This document shows positions 38,398-52,700 of a stretch of DNA of 64,000 nt, piece by piece; position 1 is the first letter of the stretch; the number at the start of each line of letters is the position of its first letter. Both the position numbers and the translations under genes were made by a program. The stretch is taken from contig JASANG010003130.1 of the NCBI GenBank assembly GCA_030248215.1, positions 474,170-538,169 of the forward strand, written 5' to 3'. Source of the stretch: Enoplolaimus lenunculus. Lineage: Eukaryota; Nematoda; Enoplea; Enoplida; Thoracostomopsidae. The notes beneath the pieces were generated by a model. That model made no database searches, was not told where the DNA came from, and worked only from the letters and a program-made list of their open reading frames with translations.

Positions 38398-38540
38398 TAG
38401 ACCCGGGTCCGTAGCATGGGGGGCAGGGGGCAGGGGGGCTTTTCAACCTTGCTTGTAAGTGAACGAAAACCCTTGTATGCCCGTCCTGAAAATTTTTTAG
38501 CCCCCACAAGCAAGGTGAGCTGGCTACGGGCCTGCATAGA
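38398..38540. mobile_element. MITE with GGCCCGTAGCC-type ends
   Basis: Left GGGTCCGTAGCATGGGGGGC, right GCTGGCTACGGGCC are inverted, with G-runs next to them. Such ends are widespread in invertebrate hAT-like MITEs. Related sequences occur at 36190-36260, 47270-47445 and 48487-48650. Confidence 0.5.
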
Positions 38541-38581
38541 CCACGGCAAAATATGGTACCCAAGTGTGTAGCCAGGTAAAC

Positions 38582-38765
38582 AGTGGCGAATTTAGAAATT
38601 ATTAACAGGCCGAAGGATATATTAGCGAAAAAAGCTTGCGAGAAAAGCGAGGTAGAATCAAAACGTAATTTTAGCAGGTATATAAAATGTTAACATATAA
38701 CTATGGTTGTGATCCTTGTTGGGGGGGGCTAATGTCTGAGAGCCCTCCTTGGATTCGCCAGTGAT
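38582..38765. mobile_element. MITE with CAGTGGCGAATT ends
   Basis: CAGTGGCGAATTTAG at the left, and CACTGGCGAATCCAAGGAGG read on the other strand at the right. A G-run (GGGGGGG) lies near 38720. hAT-like by its ends. Confidence 0.5.
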
Positions 38766-40176
38766 GCCAAGGATCTGACGGCACGTCTGCACCCGTCGTA
38801 ATTTATGAACCAAAAAGTTACTTTGTGTTATTATAGTTCCTGGTCAAATATTTTCAACACAAACCACTACGCCAGATTTTGATAGCAGAATCATGATATC
38901 CGCATTCTGCACTTTGTTAAAATACCAGTTTAAAACTTGGTTACGCCCTAGCCCTCTGTTGGTATATACCTTAAAATAAGTTGCCTATATTTATGTATTG
39001 TACTTGCTTGCACCAAAGAATAACTTACTGAAGTTGAGTTCAATATGAAATTCTAGGGTTTTTGGTTAAAATGTTACGATGTTTAGAGCGTAAATATAAT
39101 ACAGCTTATGCCACGTTTGAAAGATTATGTCGAAATGACTGCTAATTGCATCAAAGAGCTGCACACATTTCAAAGCGTCGTTAAATACTTGTGATTCTTT
39201 ACCCGGCTAAAATTTAAATAAAAATCTTGCAACAAGATAATGCAGAACAACTTGAATTTGTAAACAGTTTTTTACCGTATGAGTGAAAAATGACTAACGA
39301 GTAACATTAACGTATTGTAAAATTGCACAGTTGTATTGAACGCACAAGGAAAAATAAGGGCGGGTAAAATGGCGTCTAGACGGTGAAGAAATTTTGCGCG
39401 GGCAAAGGCGGGTAACAGGAAAAGAAATTTTATGCGGGTATCCTCGCTGGTAAAAAATTCCCGCATAAATCGCAGAGCGGGTAAAAATCTATCCCCACTT
39501 ATGCCTCTGGACTTGCACAGCATCCTGCAAATAACACATTTTTACTTTTAGTAGAATTTTAACCGGTAGGACAGGTATGTGTTTTAGAAGGCGGATACCT
39601 TTTAAAATAGACTGTTTCCGTATCCATATGTAGTTTTGATAAACGCAAAACTTGAGTTTCGGTTTCGGCATTGTATAAGTCGTTAAAATTTCCTATAGGT
39701 AAAGAAATGAAATTTTTTTCCATATGGTGCTTTAGTCTAGAGAATTAAGGTTCTAATGGCCTTAGAACAAATTCAAAATTTTTGAATATGACCCAATTTC
39801 ACAAAAATTGTTCACGAAGGCTAAAGATGTTGAATAGTTTTGGCTTTACCATCGCTTAAAATATTTTTGGTTATGAAAGACAGAAAAGGCGTCGATTTTG
39901 TGGTCCTAATGCGCAAGTGATGCATGCAAAGTTTAAATGTTTACGTTCATAGGCGTGTTGTATTAATCTTGCTGGCTAAGTATTCCGAATGCGTGTGTTT
40001 ATTTTATTTTGTAACTCAGGTACCTACAACCTCCTAAGTCTCGTACCCACGTCCAATGAAGTAGGTTTGGACACCGCACGGTCTAGCTATAGTGCAATAG
40101 TTACTATTTTGATCAACGTAAAATGTTATTGATGTAGGTACGTAACTTGTTCTTGGCAATTTTCGCTTTCTTGGTG
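38766..40176. other. Upstream region of the LMTK-like gene, no gene seen
   Basis: AT-rich spacer. Short minus-strand frames at 39272-39671 have no recognisable product. No promoter element assigned. Confidence 0.4.
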
Positions 40177-40315
40177 GCACTATACTTTTGGTGACGTCAG
40201 GCGTCGTCCGTCGCCGACTGGTGCGGTGAGTCATCGTGCACCGGGCGCCGTGCGTCATCACGCGTTATCATACACGTGGTGACAGACGGTGACAGCCGGC
40301 GCCACGCGACAAGCA
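40177..40315. mobile_element. CpG-rich hairpin element (family H) copy 2
   Basis: Shares GGCACTATACTTTTGGTGAC and GGCGTCGTCCGTCGCC with the copies at 2.66 and 51.97 kb; the right half carries the complementary GTGACAGACGGTGACAG. Right end uncertain. Confidence 0.5.
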
Positions 40316-40448
40316 TTGCACAACCCTAATGCGTGAGGGGCCACCTGTTCCCCTTATAAACGATGCGATTACCAACAAGGGTATGAACTTTTTTACAATA
40401 TTAATTTATGGTTAATTAACCCTATTCAAAATTCTTGCCTTTTTCCTT

Positions 40449-40655
40449 ACACTGCCAAAAATGGTGAGTCAAATTGACTCTCTCCAAAATAGACTTTTCT
40501 CTTTTCCGGACTAATCAAACTAAGTCAAATTCAACTCACCAGAGTCGCTCAGTGAGTCGGATATGAATCTGACGGAGTCCAATATGACTGTTTTTGTAGT
40601 CCGGAGAAGCCTATTTCGGAGAAAGTCAATTTGACTCATCATTTTTTGCAGCGTA
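40449..40655. mobile_element. Palindromic MITE family B, full copy
   Basis: Same architecture and length as 31597-31803, with CACTGCCAAAAATGGTGAGT at the left and ACTCATCATTTTTTGCAG at the right. It lies about 125 bp upstream of the LMTK-like start codon. Confidence 0.75.
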
Positions 40656-40780
40656 GGGCCACGAGAACTTTTGCTGCTTTCAAATTTGGAGTAATGATCG
40701 GTAATCACAGGTTTACTTTGAATGTAATTTGCATTTCGATCAGTTAAATATTACAACTATACACACAGTAGAATTTAATA

Positions 40781-43700
40781 ATGATTAAACTCAAGTTATC
40801 CACTGTTATTGCTATAACTACATGTTTAACCATTATATGGGTGTTTACGCTAGCAGCACCTACAACACGTGAAGATCATGTACCAGGTAAAAGCATCGTA
40901 TTATAGCAAAAATCTTAATTTTGTTATCTTTAAATTGCCGTGTCAGAAGAATAGAAATGAAGATGCGAAAAGAATATTTAATTTCTGACTTTTGCACACC
41001 TTTTCTCTCACAAGCTCAGGTCTTTATTAGGCAGCTAGCTTGTCCAAACTCTGAGCTTTAGCGTAAACTTAAGGTTTAGTCTAGACGTAAGCGTAAGGTA
41101 TGCTAACGTCTAAAACTTTTTAAACATGTAGGGTGAAGATACGAGCCATGTTTTAGTACGTGATAGCATTGTACGGTTTGGTTTTAACGAGCATCACTCA
41201 ACATCCATTTTTGTAAGTGAATAAGCGCTAAAATATACAGGTTGTCTAGAAAAACGCTATTAAGTAAACGCTTTTAGCGTTTGTTATATTAATACGCTAT
41301 TTTTGCATCAATCCCATTGTGAGTCCCAATCAATAAGAGGCCGTATCCCTAATAAGAGTACGTGAGCGGATAGAGTCCCTAAACCCTAAATGAAGTCCAC
41401 AAATGTCAATTGTCCGTAATTGTAGTGCATAAATGAACTCCAGGCCCAATGAGTTCGAAACTGTAAAGCATATATACTAAAGGTTTAAAAGTACATTCCA
41501 AAGTATAACCTTGCATTATCGCTCACGCATTTGATTCAAGACAATTAAACGGTTATTTTAACGGATAATTGCAGTACCGGATATATCACTAACGAAGGGT
41601 GGCGGAACGTGGGTTAAATATAAATAACGGTCCGTAACCGAATAACAGAGGGTAACCTCTGGAGAGGCCAAATAAATATCAGTCCCCCTCTTATTCGGCT
41701 CACTGCAGTACTCCATCGGTTTCGTAAACAGTTTTACGTTTTCAGAATCTCAATGGTCCGATGGCACGCGCGTAATTGTTGCATTAACTTCAGTTGCAGT
41801 ATGCATTGCAGCAATTTCTGCGTTCACAATATGCGTCTGTTGTCATGATGAAATTTTTACACATAAAGTAAATATTTGTCCCATATTATACATCAAGTAG
41901 AAATCTTGCATTGAATAAGCCAATTCGGATTAGTTAGAGCTTAACCTTACTCTATAGCATTTCCGCAAACAACGTTCCACCCCTGATTTTTACATGGACC
42001 GAAACTGCTAAATAACTTTCGATATTAGCATAAAACTGATAGATTCTGCTGTATAATAAAACCGTTTGCATATGCCACATTTCTGCATATATTTTGGACA
42101 AAATATACGTTATTATGTGTGCAAACGTAGCATTTTCAGTACGAGCATAACGAAAGCAACACTACACCAAAAACTCCAAATTTATAATGTTACAACTGTA
42201 GGTTTTACTATATACATAAATGCAACTCGCCATTCCTTCGAGTCTTATTTAAGCTCTCGTGAAAAGTTTCGATATATCATTTAGTGCTTTTAGTTATCCG
42301 TGCTATAAATTTACGCATTCCTGGAAAAAGCTGAATATTGTTTGAAAATATGAACCCTCACTTCCTGAGTTTCTCGAAACCCTACTTAAGTACGACATAG
42401 TACTTAAGTACGAGCTATCAACTATTTTGCCCCTTTTAAATGCGCACTTAAGTTTATACTTAAATCGCAGACTAAATTTGATATACTACAAATTAACCGC
42501 TCAGGCACACGAACCTTGATCTAGCTGAAATTGTAGACTAATGACTTTTCCTTAACCCCTTCTCACATTAAGTTGCCCATAGGCAACTCAGCGCAGTGTA
42601 TATACGTTAAATAATATATATCACACCGTGTTTAACAATTGCAAAACGTATACATAGTACTAAATCACCACAAGACGTGAGAGCCCCATCGGGCTCGAGC
42701 GTCAAGCTCCTATAGCTAGTGGTGATGGCATACGCCTCCCACTCCAGTCACTAGAATTCGAAACCTAGCATAAAAGTAGGTCTCAGGAGAAATAGAACAT
42801 ATTCATGTGAGAAATGGTTTATATAAAGCAAACTATTAGTTCGCTGTCATAGCAGTGGCCGATATTTGGTGTTTCTTTTTTGTGCTCGAAAATTTAAAGT
42901 AGTAACTTAAGTCGGCGACTTCAGTAATTACTTAAGCATTACTTACGTAAATATATACTTAAGTAAGATTTCAGAAACCCAGCCAATAAAACTCATTTAA
43001 TCTTAAATATTTCAGGGTCATTCCGCTCACACTGAAGATGACGTCTCATACACAGTAAGCACTGGTGATTTATCCAGAAGGCCTGGATCTGGAAGCTTAC
43101 CTGGAGCAGGTGCAACAAGAGTTCAAGAAACCGTTGTTACCATCGAGCCATTAGGTCAAATCAGCTCAATACCAACGCCTCAAATTGTACCTTCCGAAAC
43201 GATTGACATTCCTGCTGATGCTCTTAAACCAAAACGGCCTCCTGGTTTCGCGACAGCGACTTCTGAGCGGTTTGAGACGCAAGATTGGTTTTCTGGTAAG
43301 TTAAAAATTACTCTAATACCAGCTACAAAAGTTTTTCACTTTGTTATATACTTAGTTTTGTGATTGCTTTTAAATCAGCGCACAGGATACTTTTTAATTA
43401 TTTGAATCTGAAATATTTAACTTAAATTCTTGTTTTATGAAAGGTGATTTGTTAATTTTTTGTTCAAAGCAAACATTGCTTACAGCATCAAAACTCTTTG
43501 TTACTTAAACAGTTACTTTTAAACTCCCTCCACGATACTTCCCCTGTCTTATTTTGTTGTATTGTTTTTATATATTATTCGTTTAATGGGGCCGTTATCC
43601 CTTAGAACTTCCGCAATCCGAAAGGACCGAAAGCCCGACGGGTTGCTGTTGGCCCTTAGACACCAAGCATAATTACTATGAAATATTAATGCTTTTCCAC

Positions 43701-46700
43701 TTTTTATATTTCAGTTGAGAAATATCCCAATTATCAGCGAAACGAAATCAAGTTTGTCAGCGAAATTGGTACAGGATGGTTTGGTCGCGTAAGTTAATAC
43801 CTAAGTCACTGCAAACAACCTTTGTTTTTTTAGATTAATGGTGTAATAAAATAGTGACTTTAATTTGACACAATTTTTGATTTTAAGTAGAATTTGTTTA
43901 GCTTCAATCATTTTTGCGTGTAAGTTTAACAATCCGTATTTTTGTAAGGTTTGTTAAGCTTTATCATCTTGTTGCATCTAAGTTAAACAGTAAATGTTGT
44001 TGTAAGGATGTCGCATCTTCCTTCGAACTGCAATTGAATAGATTTTGAGGCTTTAAAACTTTTTAATTCGTAAGTGAAATTTAAGTATAGAAACATTGTT
44101 CTCGGCTGTGGGCACCGATCATGCAGTATATATATATATAGCGAAAATAATTTTTGTTTTTATTAAGCGGGCCACGGATATTTATTGAAAAACAACGAGA
44201 CAGAGTTAGAACATATCAAATACTAAAAGAAAACATACATAATGGGTTTTGATCGGCAATGAAGAAACCAAGGTTTACCTTTCTCATATTTTTTTTTTCC
44301 TCTGAGATCTTTTTTTCTTTCTCTGGGGTCTTCCGTCTACTTTTTTTTTTTTTATTTCTGCTCCCATTAATCACAATGAATTTTAGCTGAGTATATATAT
44401 TATTATTAGTATTATAGGTCGTCCGCGGAGAAATTGGAAATATAGCAGTTGTTCTTAAAATCTTCCGCGATGATTTGACGAATAAACAGAAAGGATTTGC
44501 TTTGTCAGAATGTCTGGCATTTAGGTAAGCGTTAATTTACAGCTAGCGCGCCAAACAGAAAATTGTTGCCAGTACCAGTTTAACTATCTCTCGCTTAGGT
44601 TATTTCACCAATAATATTGCAAAAAAAACTAAATTAAAATGAATGTTTCGGCGGCATGTATTCTTCATTGTACGGTTCCGGTTCCGTGTCCGTTAATTTT
44701 TTCAAATTCCAGTTCCGGTTTCGGTAAATTGTAATTCCGGGCGTCATTGCACAACGTGATCATATTAATGTTACACATTCGTGAGCCGAGACTGGCCGGT
44801 TTGTTTCGGTATGTGTAACGAAAACTTATCTTTTTAATTTATTCACATAGTATTTTATTTCAGAAACCTGAAGCATCGAAACTTGCTGCAGTATTTTGGA
44901 AAATGTTTTGAACAAAATCCTCACATTATTATATTTGAATACTGCTCAACGGTAAGTTAACCACAGAAGTTAGAGTTCGAATTTTTTCAAAAAAAAAACT
45001 AAAGATAAGTATAATGTCATCACGAATTGCTCGCGTTTCTGATTGAAGTTAATTAGAACTTGATTTAAAAACACAGCAAATATTTCGCGAATTGCTGTTC
45101 AGCGTTTTACATTTAAATTACTTTTTTACAATCGGACTTTAATTGAAATTTCAAAGATTTAGCATCAGAGATTATGACAATCGTACCAGTGAAAATCGTT
45201 CTAGTTTTTAGCGATATTTGAGAATTGCAAATTCCTGCATCCATAAATGTATGTGCCACTTTGCGTATACGTTTGTGCTCCTAAACAGTGCAAAATATTT
45301 GACGCCGGTGGGGTAAAAATATAGGAACGTTCTCCGATGTTTACCCAGTTATGTATCCGCTAGCAAATGAATATTGTACAATCTTGTTTTTAAGCTGAAC
45401 ATTTTCCAACTCATGGTATAAAGGATAATTACAGAATAAAAACCGACCAGAAGGGATTTTGTCTAAGCTTCAGCAGTAATTTTATAAATCCTATCATTTA
45501 GGGAGATTTAAAATCATATTTGCTCAATAGCCGTGCACGTTCTGAACACCTTATCAATACTGGGGTGCTAACTCGAATGTGCACTGATGTTTCTGATGGG
45601 ATGGAATACATGCATCAAAATGGTTTCGTTCACAAGTACATATATATTATTTTTAAACCACAAGCTTATGCCGGGTCTTTCCTACTGGCGCTATCTGCTC
45701 GAACTTAATTGCTTTGCCGCGACGGATCAAACCATTTAAAATTTAGCTACAAGTAATGTGATTTTGCAAAATTTCAATCTGTTTCAATAATTAACAACAG
45801 TACCTTCGAACCGACAGATTTACTGCTTCTTTTCAAACGCTTGTAGTATCGAAATTCGCATAACTGGAGTTCTGTTACTAGAAATACTTCGTGTTTTCAA
45901 ATGCCAATAAAAATTATCGCCTCGGATGCAATTACCCGCTGGTAATCTCAGGAAAATGTGTCAGGAAAAATGCGTGCAGGAAAACAAATTTCTGCCCAAG
46001 TCTAATTATAGAACGTTAGCGGTAGCTTTTCATTCAAGCATGTAGGGTGTTTAAAATACTTTGGACACTGTAAAAAAATTTTGCGCTAGAAAACTTATGT
46101 AATATTTTAAACGTTTTGATTTCGTTGAATGTAATTGCAAAACACCGGTAAAACTTCAGCATTAATAACATTAAGCGTCTAACTGTACCACTAGGGTTAA
46201 TAATATCGAAGTTGGTCTACTATTAATATTGTTTACAGCGATTTCGCGTGTCGTAACTGCTTAGTCTCAAGCGATGGTACGGTGAAAATTGGCGATTACG
46301 GACTTTCTTTGGAGAAATATAAAGTAATTGCAAATGTTGCATAGTTGCACGTGTACTGACTGCAGTATTTGTGCAAAGTTTTAACCATTACAATTGGTAT
46401 TACAGTATCATTTTCAAACGTTGCTCACGAAACTTCTACAACTATGCGCCGTACCCTCTGAAATTTATTTCCAGGATGACTACGCGGAAATCAGCGACTC
46501 GCTGATCCCTGTTCGATGGTGGGCACCGGATTCCTTTGAAGTTACCGCAGACGACAAGCTTGTGTGTAAGCCAATAACGAAGGTTGCAAACGTGTGGTTA
46601 GTCTTTTAATTGCTATTTTAACATGAAAAGGGCCGTGTACTATGGTTACGTCGAAAAACTCTAATATAACGTACCTGACACCTCCAAGTTTACGCCTAAG

Positions 46701-49700
46701 CAAAAAAATAAGTAGTCCGTAAGCTTTTTAATTTTAAACCGTTTTAAAATTGGATAATTCAATGAATATTTGGAATCACTTCTCTTCTGTGCACAGCAAA
46801 ATATATGTATTGCATTTGACTTGTTTTTTTCGTGTGACGGAGCCTACTATCCAAGTTTTGCCAAACAAACAACGATCAATACAGAAAATATTGTATTAAG
46901 ATTTGGTGCTAAAATTGCGTTCAGATTCTCTATCGTTTTGCTGATGAGCTAAATCGCCCTGCTACTAGCGTGACAAAATTCGACTGGATGGATTAAATGA
47001 AATATTGTGAATTAATTTTTAGGAGTTTGGGCGTCGTTTTGTGGGAAATTGTTGAGTTTGGCAAAACACCATATATGGATATGAATACGTTGAATGTAAT
47101 TGAACGCGTTGTCCGAACCAGTTCAGTTAAACTGCAGAAGCCTTTAACGCCAGTTGCGCATCGAAACCGATTGTAAGTGCTGAAATAAATATTCAGTTTA
47201 GTACACAGTACTTGTCGCTGTAGTGTACAGTATCCTACATCATATAACCTGTTAAGTTCTGCTCGGGCTCCATGTAAGCGCGTAGCCAATAGGGTTTCAG
47301 ATATCAACTCCTCTAGCTTTTCGTATTTTTGTTCAGAGGTTTGCGCATATTTTCAGTTGGTCATGCAAGAAACCCATATCCCCCCATTTGAAATTTTCAT
47401 AGAACATAACACCCCCTTTCTAAAACCCTGGCTACGCCCATGTCTCAATACACGATTGAGCTAAAAAAGTTACCTGGTGTCTGCAATATTGTGCATTTCC
47501 TTTAAGTGTCATATCTTTGTTGGGCGTAAGAACTTAAGTTTTTCTAACTTTGGCAACCAAAATCGTTTTAGATACGAAGTGATGCTGCACTGCTGGCGAG
47601 ATGTTAGCACACGACCGATTGCAAATGATGTTTGTAAAATGTTGTCAATGCTTTATTCGAATATTGACGAACCGAACGCAGCACGAGCGGATAGCGCAAA
47701 TTTTGACAGAAAATGGCGTGAATTAGAGCAACAAATGCTAGTTGATCGAACATCAAAGCAGGTGAAAAAAGATTTATGTTACTATTCATGCGAAGCCAAT
47801 GTTGAGTAAAATCATGCGCAAATTACAAAAATACGACACATCGCAAAATTTTCTTTTTCAAACGAATTGGTGCAATGGTACGAAAGTAACATTGTACTAA
47901 GATATATCAATATGCAGGCCTATAGATGGGTATGTGGGCACTTGGGGATCCGCTTATCTACCTCCCCATGGGGCAGGTCGGCAGCATGCGGAGCAGCCGA
48001 TCTGTTGCCCCTTGAGAAAGGCCATCACGCATAGGACAAAAATGAGTAGAATTCTGATGATTTCGAGTTTTTTCCAACCATGTCTTCAAATTAACGGTAA
48101 ATTAGATCATTTTTGCACCAGATCAATGTTCTAAAATTTTCGTCGTTTCTCGAATTATTCTGGTTCATCGCTTGCTATTTCAGTTCAAAACTGCACTAAG
48201 TACAGAGACAAATTGCGAATAAATTGTGGGTTGCAAAAATTTAACGAGAAATATGTGCTGATGTATCATAATTTACAAGTGGGTCTATAACTTTATGCAA
48301 AGAGCGCAAAATATTTCTATACGGTTGATCTGAAACATCACTCCATTAAAATTTTAGTAGGTTTCAAACGCAACGTAATTTGCGTGCAATACTTTATCCA
48401 TGGCTTACAATTGTACATGTTGTATTATCTGTGATTTGGTTCGCTATCGCTACTGAGTCAAAGATAAAATATGATGTTACCGCAGCAGGCCCGTAGTCAG
48501 CGCAGCATGCTAGTAGGGCCCCGAAATATATTTAGGATGACATTCGGGGAGTTTTATTTTAATGCAAGCTGGCCTAAAATTTTTCTAGGGGGCAAAGTTT
48601 TTTCCGGGGAGGGGGGCCGGAGGGCTATTTTTGGCTATGGGTCCCAAATGTAATTTAAAATACCTGTAACGTGACCCGCATCGAAACGCTAAAATATACT
48701 GGAATGGCCGACAGCTGTCAACGGCCAGTGTTCACCCTGGTCAATTTTCCACCACTCATAAAGATGCACCTTACAATGTATATGTAATTTCAGCCTAAAG
48801 TAACCGAAGCCCAGTACCACTTGATCCAGGACAGTTTTCACCCTGGTCAATTTTCCACTACTCAGAAAGATTAGCCGGCCAATGGTTCCCCCCGAATCCA
48901 GGTTGCACATTACAATGTATATGTAATTTCAGCCTAAAGTAACCGGAAGCCCAGTACCACCGGATCCAACTTGGGCTGAATCAAGGCACACAATAACGTC
49001 AACAGCACATGTAATTGTATCACAACCTGTCGACAATTCGACGCCACCACGACTTTCAGATCAGCCAGAACCGTCTTCTATTCTATATAATAGCACAGTG
49101 ACACTTGAAATTCCAGCAGAAATTCAAACCGTTGAACAAATCGCAACACCTCAGGTGCATTTGCGATCTGAAGCCACGGTACGGGCTGATATATTAATTA
49201 AAAACTTTAATTACACTTATTTAAAAAACCAAAGCTAAGTACTGTAACGCGAAACAAATTTCGCTACTCAGCGTCATCCGTTAGGTATATGCCTGATACC
49301 GAAGGTCGATGACGAATTTTGGCCATAGACGTTAAAAATAAACCTGATATTTGATCAAATCATAGTTAGCCGAAGACAATAAAACTAAACTCCAAAACTT
49401 TTTTGCTGTTGGATTTTGTTCAAGTGAAGATGAAAACTGATACGGAAATTGTACTCGCAGGAGGGAAATATATACCTATCTCCGAACTTCCTGCAATAAC
49501 AAGAAAAACGGCAGTTTCACGGGCTTTACAATAAACTAATATCTATAAACATTATAGATCACGTATTAAGACAACCGTTTTAAATTAGAGTTATATTCTT
49601 CAAAAATGCAATGTTGACTATACCTCTGGATCGCAGCCTACTAAAAGTATTATTGCTTCACGGCAACATTGTAATGTACCTTTTACAAGCATAGGTTTAC

Positions 49701-52700
49701 CATTGGTATTATTTTATTTCACTTGCAAATTGTCAATATGTATCTTTTGTTTTTAGAATTCCGACAAAGAACGCGAATCGAAACGCTCATTTATAGCGTC
49801 GCTAACTGATGAAAATCTGTCAACGTTATCTCCACAAGAGCTCGTCCAATTCTACGAATACTTGACCATTGAAGAAATTCAAATTCTAGAACGACGACAT
49901 TCTGCCATTCTGACTGAAGGGGCAGCTGTCGTTCAACAGGTGCCCCCTCAAAGTCTTGCAGAGGAACAAAAAGTAATAAAACCAAATATGGCATTGGCTA
50001 TATATCTATGCCATCGTAGCTTTATATCGAACTAATTAGTTTGGAATATATTTATACTGATTTTGAAAAAGGTATAACATCGCATAGACATTGTTCAAGT
50101 AGATAAATTGGCATTTTGTTTCAATTCTTAAATGTCGGTCAAATTTTCACCGAAGATTTTACCTTTTCTCCGCATAACCAACGTGGTCCTTTTGCACCAA
50201 TCAACGCGCGACAAGTTTTGCACTGTACAGTATTGAGTATGAGACATTAGAATGGTATAAATGCGCATATTAATTTATTTCAGAACGTAAAAGACATGGA
50301 AGACAGGGTAAAGTTTGCGAATCTCAACAACGAACAGCTTGTCAGTTTAACTGCACAAGATCTTGACAGAGCCGCTGAAGTGTTAGAACCAGCGGAACTA
50401 GAAAAGTTGACTAATCATATTGAATCAGCGCAAGTAAGCAAAATTAATCGAATTTAAAATAAGTTCTGTACAGCTTTTATTATCTGCTGATTAGTAAATA
50501 TATATGTATATAATTGAACTACAGGTTGCAACCGAATATGTGGTTCAGGACAAACATCTGCGACAAGGCGCCATTCAACTCCGGTTTCGAAAATTTCGTA
50601 TAAATCAACCTCTAACGGTGCCTAATTTACGATGAACGGAATATTTATATTTCACAACAAATCTAGACTTTATTGTGAATTTCGATGTCAGTCTATTTTT
50701 GCATTACAAAGATAAAGATACTACCTCAAAATCAATAATTGATGATCGAATTTATCAAAAAATTAGTATAGTTTTAGTAGGTTTAATTTTTTTCAATGTA
50801 TTGGAGACAAAACTAGCCTTGTGGACACAAAGAAATTGCCTATAATGGGTTGACATTCGTTTCCGGGTCCTGTCGAACTATCAAACCAATACATTATTTG
50901 TCAGGGGCGTATACAGTTACAGGATAGGGTGATATACCACCAAAAATTCAGCAAAATGCATGAATAAAGTACGTTTACAAGCTGTAAAATAACCTGAATA
51001 GGTCTAAAGAACTTCTCGCTGGTTACGCTGACTCGCACAAATGTATTCTGACAACGCCTCTGATATTCACATGTGTACGTAACGACTGTTTCGATACATT
51101 GCAGCATTAAGCAACAGGATAGGTTAATAGAGTTACGTCACAGCTACGCAATCAACTAATAGACTGCGATTATAGGTAAAATCACAATGATTAAGTCATG
51201 TCTCTGTAACCCAGTCGTTTTGAGGAGCTATCGCAACATTTACATTGTAAACAGAGTATTAATACTTCAGAACGAGCTGCATCGTCAAACAGAGTTGGCT
51301 CGAGATTTGCTCGCAATGTCAAATGCAGAGTTATTTACAGTTCCGGCGGAACGTAAACATGCGGCATTGACAGTATATTTGGATTCAGATGAACGAAAAG
51401 TGTTAGCAGAAAAGCTTTCATCAATTGACAACCAACGCCGCTATATACTCGGTAAGTCAACATTGAGGCTGATTCGTATAATAACTAATCCTATATACGT
51501 GGACGATTTTGTGGAACTCATTAAGTCCAGTTACAAATTTTTCCAATACAATATTGAACATAACTCGGATGAACACAAATCTTTGACAAATACCGACATC
51601 GCCTCAACATTGCTATATGCTGAATGTTAAACGTTCAAATATAGTATCAGTTTCACATGACATTTTTATCATCACTGTGCAAGTAACATGCATTTACTGC
51701 CACATAGTCAGACACTACAGCTTCCATTCTAAATTTTTTAGGCCTTACATCAGAACAACTGAACGAACTGGATGATCAAACTTTCGACAACTATTTAGTC
51801 GTTTTAACGCATGAAGAAGCCGACACATGTATCAACAATCGCCAATCAGCCAAACAAACACAAGCTGTTAAACAACAATGGATATTGTGTCTAGAATATT
51901 ATGACCTATACGAAGTAAGCGTTGTGATTTTAATGTCTTTGGCTAGGATCAATACCACCAACTTTAAAGGTGGCGCTATACTTTATTTTGATAACATTTG
52001 TTGCCGTTCGGCGTCGTCCGGAGCCTTCAACATCGTCTGGCTGTGTTTGCGGGCTCCATGCCACAATTTATGGCCCGGCTCTAAAAATGTGCTTATGCTC
52101 AAAAGTACGATTCATCTACAAAAAATAAAGTTCAAAATCTTGGCCAATGTACACAACTGGGCTGTAACTGTAAGTATAAGCATATTCCTAAACCCAAGCG
52201 TAAGAAAGAGCTTACAACAAAGCCTAAGCGTCCCAAAAATACGGTCCAGCGTAGGAGAGCAGCTAATACGTTTAAATGAGCTAATGAAATGAAAATGACT
52301 AAATAATGTGACCTCACAGGATCTATGATTATTGTAGCACAATATTTAACGATGCGGCCTGAAATATTAATTTTAGCGTTCGTGACTCTAATTTAATAAA
52401 TTTCGCCAAATCAGAAATGATCCAACGGCTTCCATATGATAATAACATGGGCTTCATGATAGAAAAAACGAATTCTGTATATAACACATGGACTATAGCA
52501 CAAGACATAAAATACAACTTTTACGTTCAGCGTCATCGCACAAACAGAAGTAAAAATACTTGAAACGGTATCGGAGCCAGAAAGTGAAAATAATTACTTG
52601 ACTTTCTTCCGAACGCGGAACTGGATAGTGAAAAACAACTATTACCAAAAAATGATCTTTAATAAAGTTTCATTAAAAACATTAACAATTTATACGGTCT

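Noticed and set aside
50524-50634. Additional LMTK-like exon after a TACAG acceptor
   Set aside because: The open stretch ends at a stop and has no donor of matching phase; the neighbouring exons join in phase without it. An alternative terminal exon remains possible.
51187-51630. Separate 147-codon gene
   Set aside because: It contains the LMTK-like exon 51271-51451 with read-through into both flanking introns.
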